A program made the translations under genes and the position numbers. The notes below the pieces were generated by a model. The model did no database searches and was not told the DNA's origin. It saw only the letters and a list, made by a program, of their open reading frames with translations. This document shows, piece after piece, positions 1 to 10,600 of a DNA stretch of 64,000 bases. Source of the DNA: DRKI01 sp011051875 (GTDB lineage: Bacteria; Desulfobacterota; Desulfobulbia; Desulfobulbales; Desulfobulbaceae); contig JALXDL010000008.1 in assembly GCA_026990385.1 (NCBI GenBank), positions 25,643-89,642 of the forward strand, given 5' to 3'. Numbering within the stretch: the first letter of the stretch is position 1; the number at the start of each line of letters is the position of its first letter.

Positions 1-1187
1 AGGAGATCGCCCTGGACAGGAAGCAGTCACCCTACCAGTTCTCGTCCGATTACGGACCGGTCCAGGACCGCCGTCTCAACAGCTATATCAACAGGGTTGG
101 CCTGGAGGTGGCGGCCCACTCGCACCGGCCGGACATGCCCTTTTCCTTCCGGGCCGTCAATGCAGCCTACATCAATGCCTATGCCTTTCCCGGCGGCTCC
201 ATCGCCGCCACCCGCGGCATCCTGGTTGAGCTGAACAACGAGGCCGAGCTGGCCGCCCTGCTCGGGCACGAGATCGGGCATGTCTGCGCCCGCCACACGG
301 CGGAGCAGAGCACCAAGGGACTGCTGGCCAACCTGCTTGTCGCCGGCGCCGCCATCGCCACCAGTGCCGCCGGCTACAGCGATGCAGCCGGCCTTGTCCA
401 GGACCTGGGCGGCCTGGGTGCCGGTGCCCTGCTTGCCCGGTACAGCAGGGACAACGAACGGGAAGCGGATGCCCTGGGCATGGAGTACATGGTGCGCACG
501 GGCTACACGCCGCGCGGCATGGTGGAACTGATGGAGATCCTCCTGCGCAGCGGCCGGCAGAAGGCCAGTGCCATCGAGCTGATGTTCGCCACCCATCCCA
601 TGAGCGAGGAGCGGCTCCGGACAGCGGAGGAACGGGCCCGCGGGGAGTACGCGGCTATGCTCTCCCGGCCCGACCACCGGCAGCGCTACATGGAGCATAC
701 GGCCGCACTGCGGAGGATCAAGCCGGCCATCGTCGCCATGCAGCAGGCGCAGAAGACCTTTGCCGGCAAGAAATACCATCGGGCCGAGGAGCTGCTGAAC
801 CGGGCCCTGAAGATCGCACCGGACGACTACGCGGCCCTGGTGATGATGGCCAAGTGCCAGTATGCCATGCAACGGAAACAGAAGGCGGAACGATATGCCT
901 TGAGAGCAGCCCGGGTCTATCCGCAGGAGGCCCAGGCCCACCTGGTAGCCGGCGTGATCGGGATCGAGAACAGGAACTACGGCCGGGCCCTGCAGCAGCT
1001 TACGGTGTATGACCGGCGCCTGCCCGGCAACCCGGAAATCATCTTTCTCAGGGGCCTGGCCCTGGAAGGCATGCAGCGCCGCCAGGAGGCCGCCCGGGCC
1101 TATGCCGACTTCCTGCGCCGGGTCAACCGGGGCCCCATGGCCCGGTATGCCTACAACCGCCTGCAGACGTGGGGCTACGTTCCCTGA
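1..1187 (+). CDS. M48-family zinc metalloprotease with C-terminal TPR repeats (5' end cut by window edge)
   Basis: The reading frame is open from base 3, so the true start lies left of the window. The visible part carries the M48 signature HEIGH (codons at 267-281), followed about 60 residues on by the downstream zinc-ligand segment NEREAD. After the protease domain (to about base 700) comes an alpha-helical stretch with tetratricopeptide character (AxxxLxxALxxxPxxxxAL patterns, roughly bases 730-1180). This layout matches the BepA/YfgC family of periplasmic outer-membrane quality-control proteases. The signal peptide that would confirm periplasmic location lies outside the window. The gene ends in a 13-bp tail-to-tail overlap with the hybrid kinase on the opposite strand. 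The family assignment is firm. The BepA-like role is inferred from the domain order. Confidence 0.88.
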   Translation, partial: EIALDRKQSPYQFSSDYGPVQDRRLNSYINRVGLEVAAHSHRPDMPFSFRAVNAAYINAYAFPGGSIAATRGILVELNNEAELAALLGHEIGHVCARHTAEQSTKGLLANLLVAGAAIATSAAGYSDAAGLVQDLGGLGAGALLARYSRDNEREADALGMEYMVRTGYTPRGMVELMEILLRSGRQKASAIELMFATHPMSEERLRTAEERARGEYAAMLSRPDHRQRYMEHTAALRRIKPAIVAMQQAQKTFAGKKYHRAEELLNRALKIAPDDYAALVMMAKCQYAMQRKQKAERYALRAARVYPQEAQAHLVAGVIGIENRNYGRALQQLTVYDRRLPGNPEIIFLRGLALEGMQRRQEAARAYADFLRRVNRGPMARYAYNRLQTWGYVP

Positions 1188-4102
1188 CCGGCCGGGGACG
1201 AAGCACCGCTCACCCCTCCCTCCTCACCGGCCCGGGACCGGCTTGACCGGGACACCCCTTCATCCAGGACCTCGCGGATGGCCCGGGCCAGCTTGCGCAG
1301 CTCCACCGGCTTCATGAGCAGCCTGCGCGCCCCGGCCCGCCGGGCCACCTCCTCGTTGACCTTGTCCGAATACCCGGTGCAGAGAATGATGGGCAGGCCG
1401 GGCCGGATGGAAAGCAATGCATTGATCAGTTCCGTGCCGGTCATCTTGGGCATGGTCTGGTCGGTGATCACCAGGTCATAGAGTTCCTCCTGCGCCCTGA
1501 CCAGCTCTACCGCCTCCAGCGGCCTGCTGCACAGGGTGACGGCATAGCCCAGGTGCTGCAGCATCATCTTGCAGGTCTCCAGGATATCCGTCTCATCATC
1601 AACGATCAGGATATGTTCCGTACCCCCGGGCAGTGGTTCGTTGAGATTGGCCAGGACCGGCGACAGGTCTCTTCGGACCGCGGGCAGGATGACGGTGAAG
1701 ACGGTTCCCTGGCCCGGGTCCGACGAGACGGTGATGGTGCCGCCCAGGTCACGGACGATCCCGTGCACCACGCTGAGCCCCAGGCCGGTCCCCTCCCCCG
1801 GCCCCTTGGTGGTGAAAAAGGGGTCGAAGATCCGCTCCATGGTCTCCGGATCAATGCCGGTGCCGGTGTCCGAGACTGTGAGCCGCACGCAGTCTCCCTT
1901 GACCGAGGTCAGCATCCGCCGGCACTCCGCGGCAGGAACCGGGGCCAGGGTGACGGTGAGCAGGCCGCCCTTGTCGCGCATGGCATGAAAGGCATTGGTG
2001 CAGAGGTTCATGACCACCTGCTGGATCTTGACCGGGTTGGCGAGCACGTTCATACCGGCGGCATCGAGTTCCTGTTCGATCTCGATGGTGGCCGGCAGGG
2101 AGGCGCGCAGCAGTTTCAGGCTTTCCCTGACCAGGGGCACCACGGGCACCGGCTCCTTTTCCGCCGTGGTCATGCGGCTGAAGGTCAGGATCTGCTGCAC
2201 CAGGTCGGCTGCCCGCTTGCCGCCCTTGCGAATGTGGGACAGGTTCTCGTGCAGGGGCGAGCCGGGCTCACAGTGCAGGAGCGCCATGTCGGTAAATCCC
2301 AGAATCGCACCGAGGATGTTGTTGAAATCGTGCGCAATGCCGCCCGCCAGGGTACCGATGGCCTCCATCTTCTGGGCCTGGCGGAGTTGGGCCTCCAGCT
2401 CCACCTCGTGCGTAATGTCGCGCTTTACCGCAACAAAATGGGTTATCTGACCGATGGTATTGCGCACCGGCGAAATGGTGGCCGACTCGGTGAAGAGTGT
2501 CCCGTCCTTGCGGCGGTTGACGATCCTGCCCTGCCATACCCTGCCGGCGGTGATGGTCTCCCATATGGTCCGGTAGAAGTCGGTGTCGTGTTCCCCGCTC
2601 CTGAGAATGCGCGGGGTCAGGCCGATGACCTCGTCCCGGCTGTAGCCGGTCACATCGGTGAAGGCCGGGTTGACGTACTCGATCACCCCCCGGTTGTCGG
2701 TGATGACGATGGACTCCCGGGCCTGCTCGATGGCGGTCACCAGCCGCCGCCTGGTCTCCTCGGCCTTGTACCGTTCCTCGACATCGACCAGGAGCGAGAT
2801 GAAACAGGCCTCCCGGTTGAAGGTGAAGGGGACCGAATCGAGTTCGACGATCTTTTCCCTGCCCGTGGCCGTCTGCAGCCGGATCACCTCCGGGGCGACA
2901 TGGCCGCCCTCGAGGAGGGTCTCGTAACGCCGCCTGACCTTGTCCCTGAAGTCGGGATGAATAAAATCAAAGGTCTTTCTGCCCAGGATCTTTTCCGGAT
3001 CGCCTTCATCCAGCAGCTCGAGCACCGCGTGGTTGATGTAGATCATGGTCGCCTCCTGGTCCCAGACGACGATGCCTGCCGGCAGGTACTCCAGGAGCCG
3101 GCGCAACTGGTCTTCCACCCGTTTGCGCTGCTTCTCCTGGGCGCTTGCGGCCAGGGCGCGGGTGAGAAAAAAGCTGAGCACCAGGACGATGATGAGTACC
3201 ACGGACGTGACCAGGATCCACTGGTCGCGGAAATCGGTCATGGTGGCAAGGACCACGTTCTCCGGGCTGGCGATGGCGATGGACCAGAAGGTGTTTCCCG
3301 GCAAATCCACCGGGGCAAAGACCGCGTATTCCTTCACCTTCCCGGCCCCGCCATCCCCGGTCTTTCTCGTCACGGAGAACGAGAGACTGCCGCGGCCGCG
3401 GGAGAGCATCCTTTGGGACAGGGCCTGCAGGCCGGGAGAGTCGGCAAAGATCTCCTTGACGTTCCGGCCCACGTGACTCCGGTCCGAACAGTAGAGGCAG
3501 ACACCCTGCCTGCTGAGAAGCAGGGTCATGCCGTTGTCGCCCACGTCGATGGTCTCAAGATATTTCCCGGCCAGCTGGGCAAAGGGAAAGAGAAAGGTGA
3601 TGGCGCCCGCGTACCGGGTGCCCTGGAATACGGGATAGGAAAAGGCGATGGATTCAAAGCCCTGGACCGAGGTGAAGACGTCGCTGACCTGAGGCTGGTG
3701 GTTCTCCATCATGGCCCGGTTGTGGCGCTGTGCAGAGATATCCTGTCCGATCAGGCCCTCGATCTCCGGCACGGTGTAGAGAATGCGTCCCCGGGCGTCG
3801 ATGCGGGTGATGGCCGCGATTTCCAGGCTGTGGATGGTGTAGAAGTCCTGCATCAGCAGCCGGCCCGAATCATCGAGTTCCATGATGGAGGGCTGGGTGG
3901 AAAAGTAGCGCAGGGCCTTGTCATAGGTATCAAAAAAGAGACGGATCCCCTTGATGGCCTGGTTGGCCAGCATCATCTGCCCCTGGTTGTAGGAATTGAT
4001 GGTCTTTTCCTGGACCGAGGTATAGGGCAGGTAGAAGAGAACCACCAGGGCGACGGCCGTGACCAGCACCAGAAAAAAGAATTGAAGGCCGGCTCGTTTC
4101 AT
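1175..4102 (-). CDS. Membrane hybrid sensor histidine kinase (Cache-PAS-PAS-HisKA-HATPase-REC)
   Basis: A 975-residue sensor kinase. Residues 6-26 form a first membrane helix, about 30-290 an extracytoplasmic Cache-type ligand domain, and about 296-316 a second helix. PAS domains follow at about 330-450 and 455-570. The phospho-acceptor histidine is H591 in GGIAHDFNNIL. The N box is near N699 and the glycine-rich ATP lid is GTGLGLS (about 771-777). A receiver domain follows with acidic pocket DDE and phospho-acceptor D881 (TDQTMP). I chose the start at 4102, just before a clean membrane helix. The frame stays open upstream to 4330, but that extension has no domain character and would contain the leader hairpins. 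A plausible promoter lies about 250 bases upstream. The ligand is unknown. The separate receiver suggests a relay to another protein. Confidence 0.9.
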   Translation of the reverse strand: MKRAGLQFFFLVLVTAVALVVLFYLPYTSVQEKTINSYNQGQMMLANQAIKGIRLFFDTYDKALRYFSTQPSIMELDDSGRLLMQDFYTIHSLEIAAITRIDARGRILYTVPEIEGLIGQDISAQRHNRAMMENHQPQVSDVFTSVQGFESIAFSYPVFQGTRYAGAITFLFPFAQLAGKYLETIDVGDNGMTLLLSRQGVCLYCSDRSHVGRNVKEIFADSPGLQALSQRMLSRGRGSLSFSVTRKTGDGGAGKVKEYAVFAPVDLPGNTFWSIAIASPENVVLATMTDFRDQWILVTSVVLIIVLVLSFFLTRALAASAQEKQRKRVEDQLRRLLEYLPAGIVVWDQEATMIYINHAVLELLDEGDPEKILGRKTFDFIHPDFRDKVRRRYETLLEGGHVAPEVIRLQTATGREKIVELDSVPFTFNREACFISLLVDVEERYKAEETRRRLVTAIEQARESIVITDNRGVIEYVNPAFTDVTGYSRDEVIGLTPRILRSGEHDTDFYRTIWETITAGRVWQGRIVNRRKDGTLFTESATISPVRNTIGQITHFVAVKRDITHEVELEAQLRQAQKMEAIGTLAGGIAHDFNNILGAILGFTDMALLHCEPGSPLHENLSHIRKGGKRAADLVQQILTFSRMTTAEKEPVPVVPLVRESLKLLRASLPATIEIEQELDAAGMNVLANPVKIQQVVMNLCTNAFHAMRDKGGLLTVTLAPVPAAECRRMLTSVKGDCVRLTVSDTGTGIDPETMERIFDPFFTTKGPGEGTGLGLSVVHGIVRDLGGTITVSSDPGQGTVFTVILPAVRRDLSPVLANLNEPLPGGTEHILIVDDETDILETCKMMLQHLGYAVTLCSRPLEAVELVRAQEELYDLVITDQTMPKMTGTELINALLSIRPGLPIILCTGYSDKVNEEVARRAGARRLLMKPVELRKLARAIREVLDEGVSRSSRSRAGEEGGVSGASSPAGQGT

Positions 4103-4242
4103 GGCACCCTGTACCGGGAAACAGGAGACAGGCAGCAGGGGGCAGAGCCCGGCGGACGCCTGCACCCCTCTCCTGCTGATTGTACCGTCCACTTCATACG
4201 TTGAGCACCTCGAAAAAATCCGGCTGGGTCCGGTCAGTGATG

Positions 4243-4316
4243 ACACGGGACCGTTTTCCCTGCGTCCTGCCGTGTGTCGGGAAACAGCCTCCGGACGACA
4301 GGCATTTCCGGGCCAT
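4243..4316 (-). repeat. Diverged third copy of the two-hairpin leader element, upstream of the kinase
   Basis: Read on the minus strand, the leader between the candidate promoter and the kinase start resembles the two better-matched copies near 32.9 and 34.3 kb. It has a GCCAT-proximal block (4312-4316), then a stem of CCTGCCGT (4266-4273) with ACGACAGG (4295-4302; one G-U pair), then a short ACGG/CCGT dyad (4246-4254). Order and orientation match the other copies, but the primary sequence has drifted and the spacing differs, so this copy is tentative. The 4103-4509 intergenic stretch otherwise holds the divergent start regions of the kinase and recC, plus an 8-bp dyad (4321-4328 / 4339-4346) at the expected transcript 5' end. 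Confidence 0.35.
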
Positions 4317-4352
4317 AGCGGGAGAGCCACCGGCTAGGGGCTCTCCTGTTTC

Positions 4353-4380
4353 ACTATAGCAAAATAGGAAACATTTCCAA
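4353..4380 (-). promoter_or_regulatory. Candidate sigma70-type promoter for the hybrid kinase
   Basis: On the minus strand, TTGGAA (4375-4380) and TATAGT (4353-4358) are separated by 16 bases. They match the sigma70 consensus at 4/6 and 5/6. The site lies about 250 bases before the kinase start, which predicts a long structured leader. Confidence 0.45.
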
Positions 4381-4509
4381 AATTTCCGGGACTTTTTTTT
4401 GCCTGAACCATCGCTTTCCGGCCAGGAGAACCTGCCGGAAGCCGGATCGTCGCCCGTGGCAGTCACCATGCGGCCCCCTCCGGCGGGGCAACCGCCAGCA
4501 GGAACCACA

Positions 4510-7500
4510 ATGTACCTGTACCAGTCCAATCGCCTGCAAGAGCTGTTCCGACAACTGTGCGCCATCATCGCCACGCCCCTGGCCGATCCCCTGCAGCCGG
4601 AGATCATCGTGGTCCACAACCAGGGCATGGCCCGCTGGCTGCAGCAGCAGATCGCCCGGGACACGGGCATTGCCGCCAACCTGGTGTTTCCGCTCCCGGC
4701 CCGGTTCGTCTGGGACCTGTTCGCCGGCCAGCTCGGCGAGCTGCCCGCGGAATCCGTCTTTGACCGCGATGTCATGCTCTGGCGCATCTTCGCCCTCCTG
4801 CCCGACCTGGCGGCCGGGATGGCTGATTCGGAACCGGCGCGCTACCTGGCCGGCGACGAGGACGGCCGCCGGCGCCTCCAGCTGGCAGAGAAGATCAGCG
4901 ACGTCTTTGACCAGTACCTGGTCTTCCGGCCCGACCTGCTGACGGCCTGGGAAGAGGGGCAGGAGGAGCACTGGCAGGCCGTGCTCTGGCGGCGCCTGGC
5001 CGACTGCGGCGAGCCGCACCGCGGGCAGCTCCTGCAGCGCTTTCTTCAGCTCTGCCGCCAGGACGCCCTTGCCCGGGAAACCCTGCCCGAACGGGTCTGC
5101 CTGTTCGGGCTCAGCAGCCTGGCGCCGGCCTACCTGGAGGTGATCCACCGGATCAGCCGCCACAGCGAAGTCCATCTCTTCCATCTCAATCCCTGCCGCC
5201 ACTTCTGGGGCGACCTGGCGTCGGAGCGCGAGCTGGCCCGCCTGCGCCGCAAGTGGCGCCTGCAGGGCACCGCCGACCTGAGCCAGACCTATGACGCCGG
5301 TCACCCCCTGCTCGCCTCCCTGGGCGCGGTGGGCCGCGACTTCTTCCGCCAGCTCGTCGATCTCGACCTCCAGGACGTGGAACTCTACGCCCCCTCGGGC
5401 CGGGACACCCTGCTTGGCCGGTTGCAGGACGACATCCTCGACCTGGTGGACCGGACCGCGGACCACCCGCCCCATGTCCTGGCGCCGGACGACCGTTCCA
5501 TCCAGTTCCATGTCTGCCACGGTGTCCTGCGCGAGGTCCAGGTCCTGCACGACCGGCTGCTCGACCTCTTTACCAGTCTGCCCGGCCTGCTGCCCCGCGA
5601 CATCCTGGTCATGGCCCCGGACATGGAACAGTACGGGGCCGCGGTGCGGGGCGTCTTCGGCTCGGCGCCCGACGAGCGCCGCATTCCCTGGGCCATTGCC
5701 GACCAGCCGCGGCAGCGGCAGCACCCGGTGGCCGGCAGCTTCCTCGACCTGCTGGCCCTGCTCGAGGGCCGCTTCACGGCCCCGGAGGTGATGGCCTTCC
5801 TGGAAAACCCCGCTGTCCTGCGCCGCTTCGGGCTCCAGGAGGACGACCTGCCCGAGCTGCGGGCCGCCATTGCCGAGGCCGGCATCCGCTGGGGCCTGGA
5901 CCGGGAGCACCGGCGCGGGCTCGGCGTGGAGGCGGACGGTCTCCACACCTGGTCCTTTGGCCTGGACCGCCTCCTGCTCGGCTATGTCATGGGTGCCGAG
6001 GAGGGCCTCTATGACGAGATCCTGCCCCTGCCGCCCCGGGCCCCGGCCATCCTGGGCGGCCTGGGCGAGCTCCTGGCCCGGCTTGGCCAGTGGCGCCGCC
6101 AACTGGAGCGCCGGATGACCGCCGACCAGTGGTCCGAACACCTGCTCGCCCTGGTGGAGGGCTTCTTTGCCGGTGACGACGAAGACCAGGACTTTTCCGC
6201 ACTGCGCGAGAGCATCAGCGATCTTGCCGCCTGCTGCCGCCGCGCCTCCTGGTCCGGCCCCCTCTCCCTGCAGGTGGTGCGGCGATTCTTCCGCCAGGTC
6301 CTGGCCCGGCCCGGCAGCGGCCAGGCCTTCCTGGGCGGCCAGGTCACCTTCTGCAACATGGTGCCCATGCGCTCCATCCCCTTCCGGGTCATCTGGCTGC
6401 TGGGCATGAATGACACCGACTTTCCCCGCAGCCAGCGGCCGCCCGCCTTTGACCTCATGGCGCAGCAGCCGCGCATCGGTGACCGCAACCGGCGCAACGA
6501 CGACCGCTACCTCTTCCTCGAGGCCCTGCTCTCGGCCCGGGACGTGTTCGCCGTCTCCTGGAAGGGCCGCAGCCCGCGCGACAACAGCCTCCTGCCGCCC
6601 TCGGTAGTGGTGGGCGAGCTGCGGGACCACATCGACCGCGCCTGGACCTGTGCCGGACCGGGCCGGCCCACCGATCGTCTCACCGTGGAACATCCCCTGC
6701 AGCCCTTCAGCCGCCGCTGCTTTGATCCTGCCGCGGCCACGGCCAGCTATGCGGCCTCCTGGATGCCCGCGGCCCGGCAGCAGGAGGCGCCGCCCTTTCT
6801 CACCGCCCCCCTGCCGCCAGACCCCGGCCAGGCCGAGGTGGACCTGGACGAACTGATCCGCTTCTGGTGCCACCCGGTCCGCTCCTTTCTCCGGCAGCGG
6901 CTGGGCCTGCGTCTCGATATCCGGGACCAGGAGCTGGAGGAGAGCGAACCCTTTTCCCTGGACAACCTGGAGCGCTACCACCTGGCCGGCACATGCCTCG
7001 ACGCCCTGCTCGCCGATCCCCCCCGGCCCTGCGACTACCATGCGCTGGCCGCGGCCGGCCTCCTGCCGCACCACGGCTTTGGCAGGGGCCACTACCGCCA
7101 GGTCAGGGACCTGGCCGCGACCATGGCCGACCAGATCAGGAGCCGGCGCACCCCTGCCATGGAACCAGTGGAGATCGCCCTGACCCTGGAAGGCATCCGG
7201 CTCGGCGGCTGGCTCCGCCACCTGACCGGGTCGGGCATCGTCACCTGGCGACCCGCCTCCTGCAAGGGTCCGGACCTGCTCCGGCTCTGGCTCTGCCACC
7301 TGGTCCTCCACCTGGCCGGGCCGAAACAGGTACCGCGCGTCAGCAGCCACGTGGCCAGTGACAGCGTCATCAGCCTGCGGCCGGTGGCGGATGCCGCCGC
7401 CGAGCTGGGCCGCCTGCTCGTCCTCCACCAGCAGGGGCTCTGCAAGCCGCTCCACTTCTACCCGCGCACCAGCCTGGCCTGGGCCCGGGCCCGGGAGCAG

Positions 7501-7677
7501 CGGCGCATGACCGAGGCGGACAGGACCTGGCAGGGCAGCCGCTTTCCCGAGTGCGAGGATATCCACTACCGGATCGCCCTGCGCGGCGCCGATCCCCTGG
7601 ACGCGGAATTCAAGGCCCTCGCCGGCATCTTCCTGACCATCCTGGCCCATGCGGAGAAAGCCGATGCAGTATCTTGA
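4510..7677 (+). CDS. recC: RecBCD exonuclease V, gamma subunit RecC
   Basis: A 1055-residue RecC, close to the usual length of about 1100. The N-terminus (YQSNRLQELF, then GMARWLQQQIA and GIAANLVFPLPARFVWDLF) follows the E. coli RecC pattern. RecC is the subunit that scans for Chi and splits the duplex in the RecBCD helicase-nuclease. The start at 4510 is preceded by AGGAA and begins directly at the conserved region. A longer TTG start at 4399 would add 37 residues that look unlike RecC. The 3' end overlaps recB by 14 bases, and recD follows, so all three subunits form one translationally coupled operon. No Chi sequence can be deduced from this window. Base use matches the neighbours. Confidence 0.93.
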   Translation: MYLYQSNRLQELFRQLCAIIATPLADPLQPEIIVVHNQGMARWLQQQIARDTGIAANLVFPLPARFVWDLFAGQLGELPAESVFDRDVMLWRIFALLPDLAAGMADSEPARYLAGDEDGRRRLQLAEKISDVFDQYLVFRPDLLTAWEEGQEEHWQAVLWRRLADCGEPHRGQLLQRFLQLCRQDALARETLPERVCLFGLSSLAPAYLEVIHRISRHSEVHLFHLNPCRHFWGDLASERELARLRRKWRLQGTADLSQTYDAGHPLLASLGAVGRDFFRQLVDLDLQDVELYAPSGRDTLLGRLQDDILDLVDRTADHPPHVLAPDDRSIQFHVCHGVLREVQVLHDRLLDLFTSLPGLLPRDILVMAPDMEQYGAAVRGVFGSAPDERRIPWAIADQPRQRQHPVAGSFLDLLALLEGRFTAPEVMAFLENPAVLRRFGLQEDDLPELRAAIAEAGIRWGLDREHRRGLGVEADGLHTWSFGLDRLLLGYVMGAEEGLYDEILPLPPRAPAILGGLGELLARLGQWRRQLERRMTADQWSEHLLALVEGFFAGDDEDQDFSALRESISDLAACCRRASWSGPLSLQVVRRFFRQVLARPGSGQAFLGGQVTFCNMVPMRSIPFRVIWLLGMNDTDFPRSQRPPAFDLMAQQPRIGDRNRRNDDRYLFLEALLSARDVFAVSWKGRSPRDNSLLPPSVVVGELRDHIDRAWTCAGPGRPTDRLTVEHPLQPFSRRCFDPAAATASYAASWMPAARQQEAPPFLTAPLPPDPGQAEVDLDELIRFWCHPVRSFLRQRLGLRLDIRDQELEESEPFSLDNLERYHLAGTCLDALLADPPRPCDYHALAAAGLLPHHGFGRGHYRQVRDLAATMADQIRSRRTPAMEPVEIALTLEGIRLGGWLRHLTGSGIVTWRPASCKGPDLLRLWLCHLVLHLAGPKQVPRVSSHVASDSVISLRPVADAAAELGRLLVLHQQGLCKPLHFYPRTSLAWARAREQRRMTEADRTWQGSRFPECEDIHYRIALRGADPLDAEFKALAGIFLTILAHAEKADAVS

Positions 7678-10600
7678 TCCCCTCGCCATACCCCTGCGGG
7701 GCCGCCGCCTCATCGAGGCCAGCGCCGGCACCGGCAAGACCTACTGTATTGTCCTCTTCTACCTGCGCCTGCTCCTGGAAGAGCAGCTCACCACCGACCG
7801 GATCCTGGTGGTCACCTTTACCACCGCGGCCACCGAGGAGCTGCGCCACCGGGTCCGCGGCCGGATCCGCGAGGCCCTGGACATCCTGGAAGGACGCGGC
7901 AGCGGCGACCCTGTCCTGGAAGAACTCCTGGCCAGGGGCGCACCCGACCGGGACCTGGCCCGCCAGCTCCTGGCCGACGCCCTCACCTGCATGGACGAGG
8001 CCGCCATCCACACCATCCACGGTTTCTGCCAGCGCATGCTCCAGGACCATGCCTTTGAGTCCGGTGTTCCCTTTGCCATCGAGTTCCTGGAGAGCGAGGC
8101 GCCGCTGCGGCAGCGGATCATGGAGGATTTCTGGCGCGCCCGCTTCTACCCGGCCCCGGAGGCGGAGGCAAGATGGGCGGAGAAGACCTGGACCGACCCG
8201 GCCGGACTGCTGCGGGCCCTGGCCGGACCGCTGGGCAACCGGTTGGCCGAGCCCGCCCTCCGGGTGGACGAAGAGACCCTGGCCGGGCTGCGGCGCGAGG
8301 TGGACCGGCTGCACGAAGCGGTGCGGCAACGCTGGCCCGCGGACCGGCAGGCGGTGCAGCAGATCCTTGCCCATGATCCCTGCCTGAGCCGGGCCGGGAC
8401 CAGCTACCGCCACGACCGGGTCGCGGAACTGCTGGCCGGTATGGACCGGTTCGCCGAACAGCGCCCCCCTGCCTGGGAGCTGCCTCCTGGCCTGGAACTC
8501 CTGGCCTCCTCGGTCATGGCAAAGAAGCTCAAACGCAACTGCACGCCCCAGGGCCATCCCTTTTTCGATCTCTTTGACCGCTTTCGCAGCGTGCTCGAAC
8601 GGTTCCTGGCCGAGAGCCGTACCCAGGTCCTGCTTGCGGCCCGCAACCACCTGTTCGCCGAGCTGGACCGCCGCAAGGAGGAACAGGACCTGATGCACTT
8701 CGACGACCTGCTCCTGCGCCTGCACGCGGCCCTGGCCGGGCCGGAGGGCGGCCGGCTCCTGGCGGCCCGGATCCGGGAACGCTATCCCGTGGCCCTGGTC
8801 GACGAGTTCCAGGACACCGATCCCCTCCAGTACCGGATCTTCGAGGCCGTCTACCCGGCCGATGGTGGCACCCTGCTGATGATCGGCGACCCGAAGCAGG
8901 CCATCTACTCCTTCCGCGGCGCCGACATCTTCACCTATATCCGGGCCCGGCGGGACACGCCGCGCGAGAAACGCTACACCATGGCCACCAACCACCGCTC
9001 CGCGCCGGCCATGGTGGAGGCGGTCAACAGGCTCTTTGCCGCGCCGGCGGCCTTTATCTTTGCTGACGACATCCCCTTCACCCCGGTCACGGCCGCGGAG
9101 CAGGCGCCGTCCCCCCTGCTCCTGGACGGCAGCGAGCCCCTGCCCCTGCAGTGCCTCCGCCTCGCCCCGGAGCTGGCGAAAAAGCCCGGCCAGCCCATGG
9201 CCAGGGAGACGGCCACCACGGCCTCGGCCCGGATCAGCGCCGCCCGGATCGCCGCCCTCCTGGCCCTGGCCGCAGAGGGCCGGGCCCTGCTCGGCACGGA
9301 GCCGCTGCGGGCCGCGGATATCGCGGTCCTGGTCCGTACGCACCGCGAGGCCGGCATCATGCGCCAGGCCCTGGCCGCGCACGGGATCAGCTCGGTCTAT
9401 TCCAGCCGGGAGTCGATCTTCACCAGCCCCGAGGCCCTGGAGATGCAGCGGCTGCTGGCGGTCATGGCGGCACCGGCCGACGAATCCCTGGTCCGCGGCC
9501 TGCTGGCCGGTGATCTCGTCGGCCTGGACGGCCATGACCTGGAGCGGCTGCAGGAGGACGAGCCGGGACGGGAGACCCTGCTCGCCACCCTGCGCGACGC
9601 CGGCAAGATCCTGCAGCAGGAGGGATTCCTGCCCATGTTCCAGGCCCTGGTCGGCGAGCACAGGCTGGCGCCGCGCCTGTCCGCCCAGCCGGGCGGCGAG
9701 CGGAAGCTGACCAACTACCTCCACCTGGCCGAGCTCCTGCAGGAGGCCTGGGACGCCGGTGCCGGCGTCGATGCCCTCCTGCGCTGGCTGAACCAGCAGA
9801 TCAGCAGCCCGGACCAGGACGCGGACAGCCAGCAGCTCCGGCTGGAGAGCGACGAGGAGCTGGTCCAGATCGTCACCATCCACAAGGCCAAGGGCCTGGA
9901 GTATCCGCTCGTCTTTCTCCCCTTTCTCTGGTCCGGCCGCAGCCCGAAGGCCGAGCAACCCTTCAGCTACCATCGCCGCGACGACCTGCGGCTCATGGTC
10001 GATCCCGGCACCGGTGACCCGGAGCGGCTGGCCCTGGCCACGGAAGAACAACTGGCCGAGGAGCTGCGCCTCTTCTACGTGGCCGTCACCCGGGCCCGGA
10101 ACTGCTGCTTCTTCTGCTGGGGCCGGGTGAGGGGAATGGAGCTTTCTGCCCCGGCCTGGCTCCTGCACAGGGACGGGGACAGGGCGCGCCTGCCCGACGA
10201 GCAGCAGCTCCAGGCAGAGCTGCTCGCCCTGAATGCGGCCGGCCCCATCCTCCAGCTCCACGATGAAAGCGCCGAAGCACCCGCCGCCACCGGGCCGCCG
10301 GCCAGTGCGGCCGGACCGCCGCAGCCCCGCCGCTTCTCCGGCCGCATCGATACCGGCTGGCGCATCAGCAGCTACACGCAACTGGCCGCGGAGCACGAAC
10401 CCGGGCCGGCTGCGGCAGGAGAACAGCCCGCCCTGCCGCAGCCCTCGCCCTTCACCTTTCCCCGCGGCGCTGCGGCCGGCACCTGCCTGCACGCCATCCT
10501 GGAGGAGCTGGACTTCACCGGCAGGAAGGGGGATCCGGACGAGGTGGTGGCCCGCCACCTCACCCGGGCCGGCATCGACCAGTCCTGGCAGCCCGTGGTC

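Noticed and set aside
1553..4204. An 883-codon plus-strand open frame antisense to the hybrid kinase
   Set aside because: It lies wholly opposite well-defined kinase domains. Its translation is low-complexity (Gly, Asp, Arg, Val, Gln rich), an artefact of GC-rich codon use.
4354..7737. An 1127-codon minus-strand open frame opposite recC
   Set aside because: Same GC-driven mirror effect. The translation is Gly/Ala/Gln/Val-rich with no motif, while the plus strand is unmistakably RecC.
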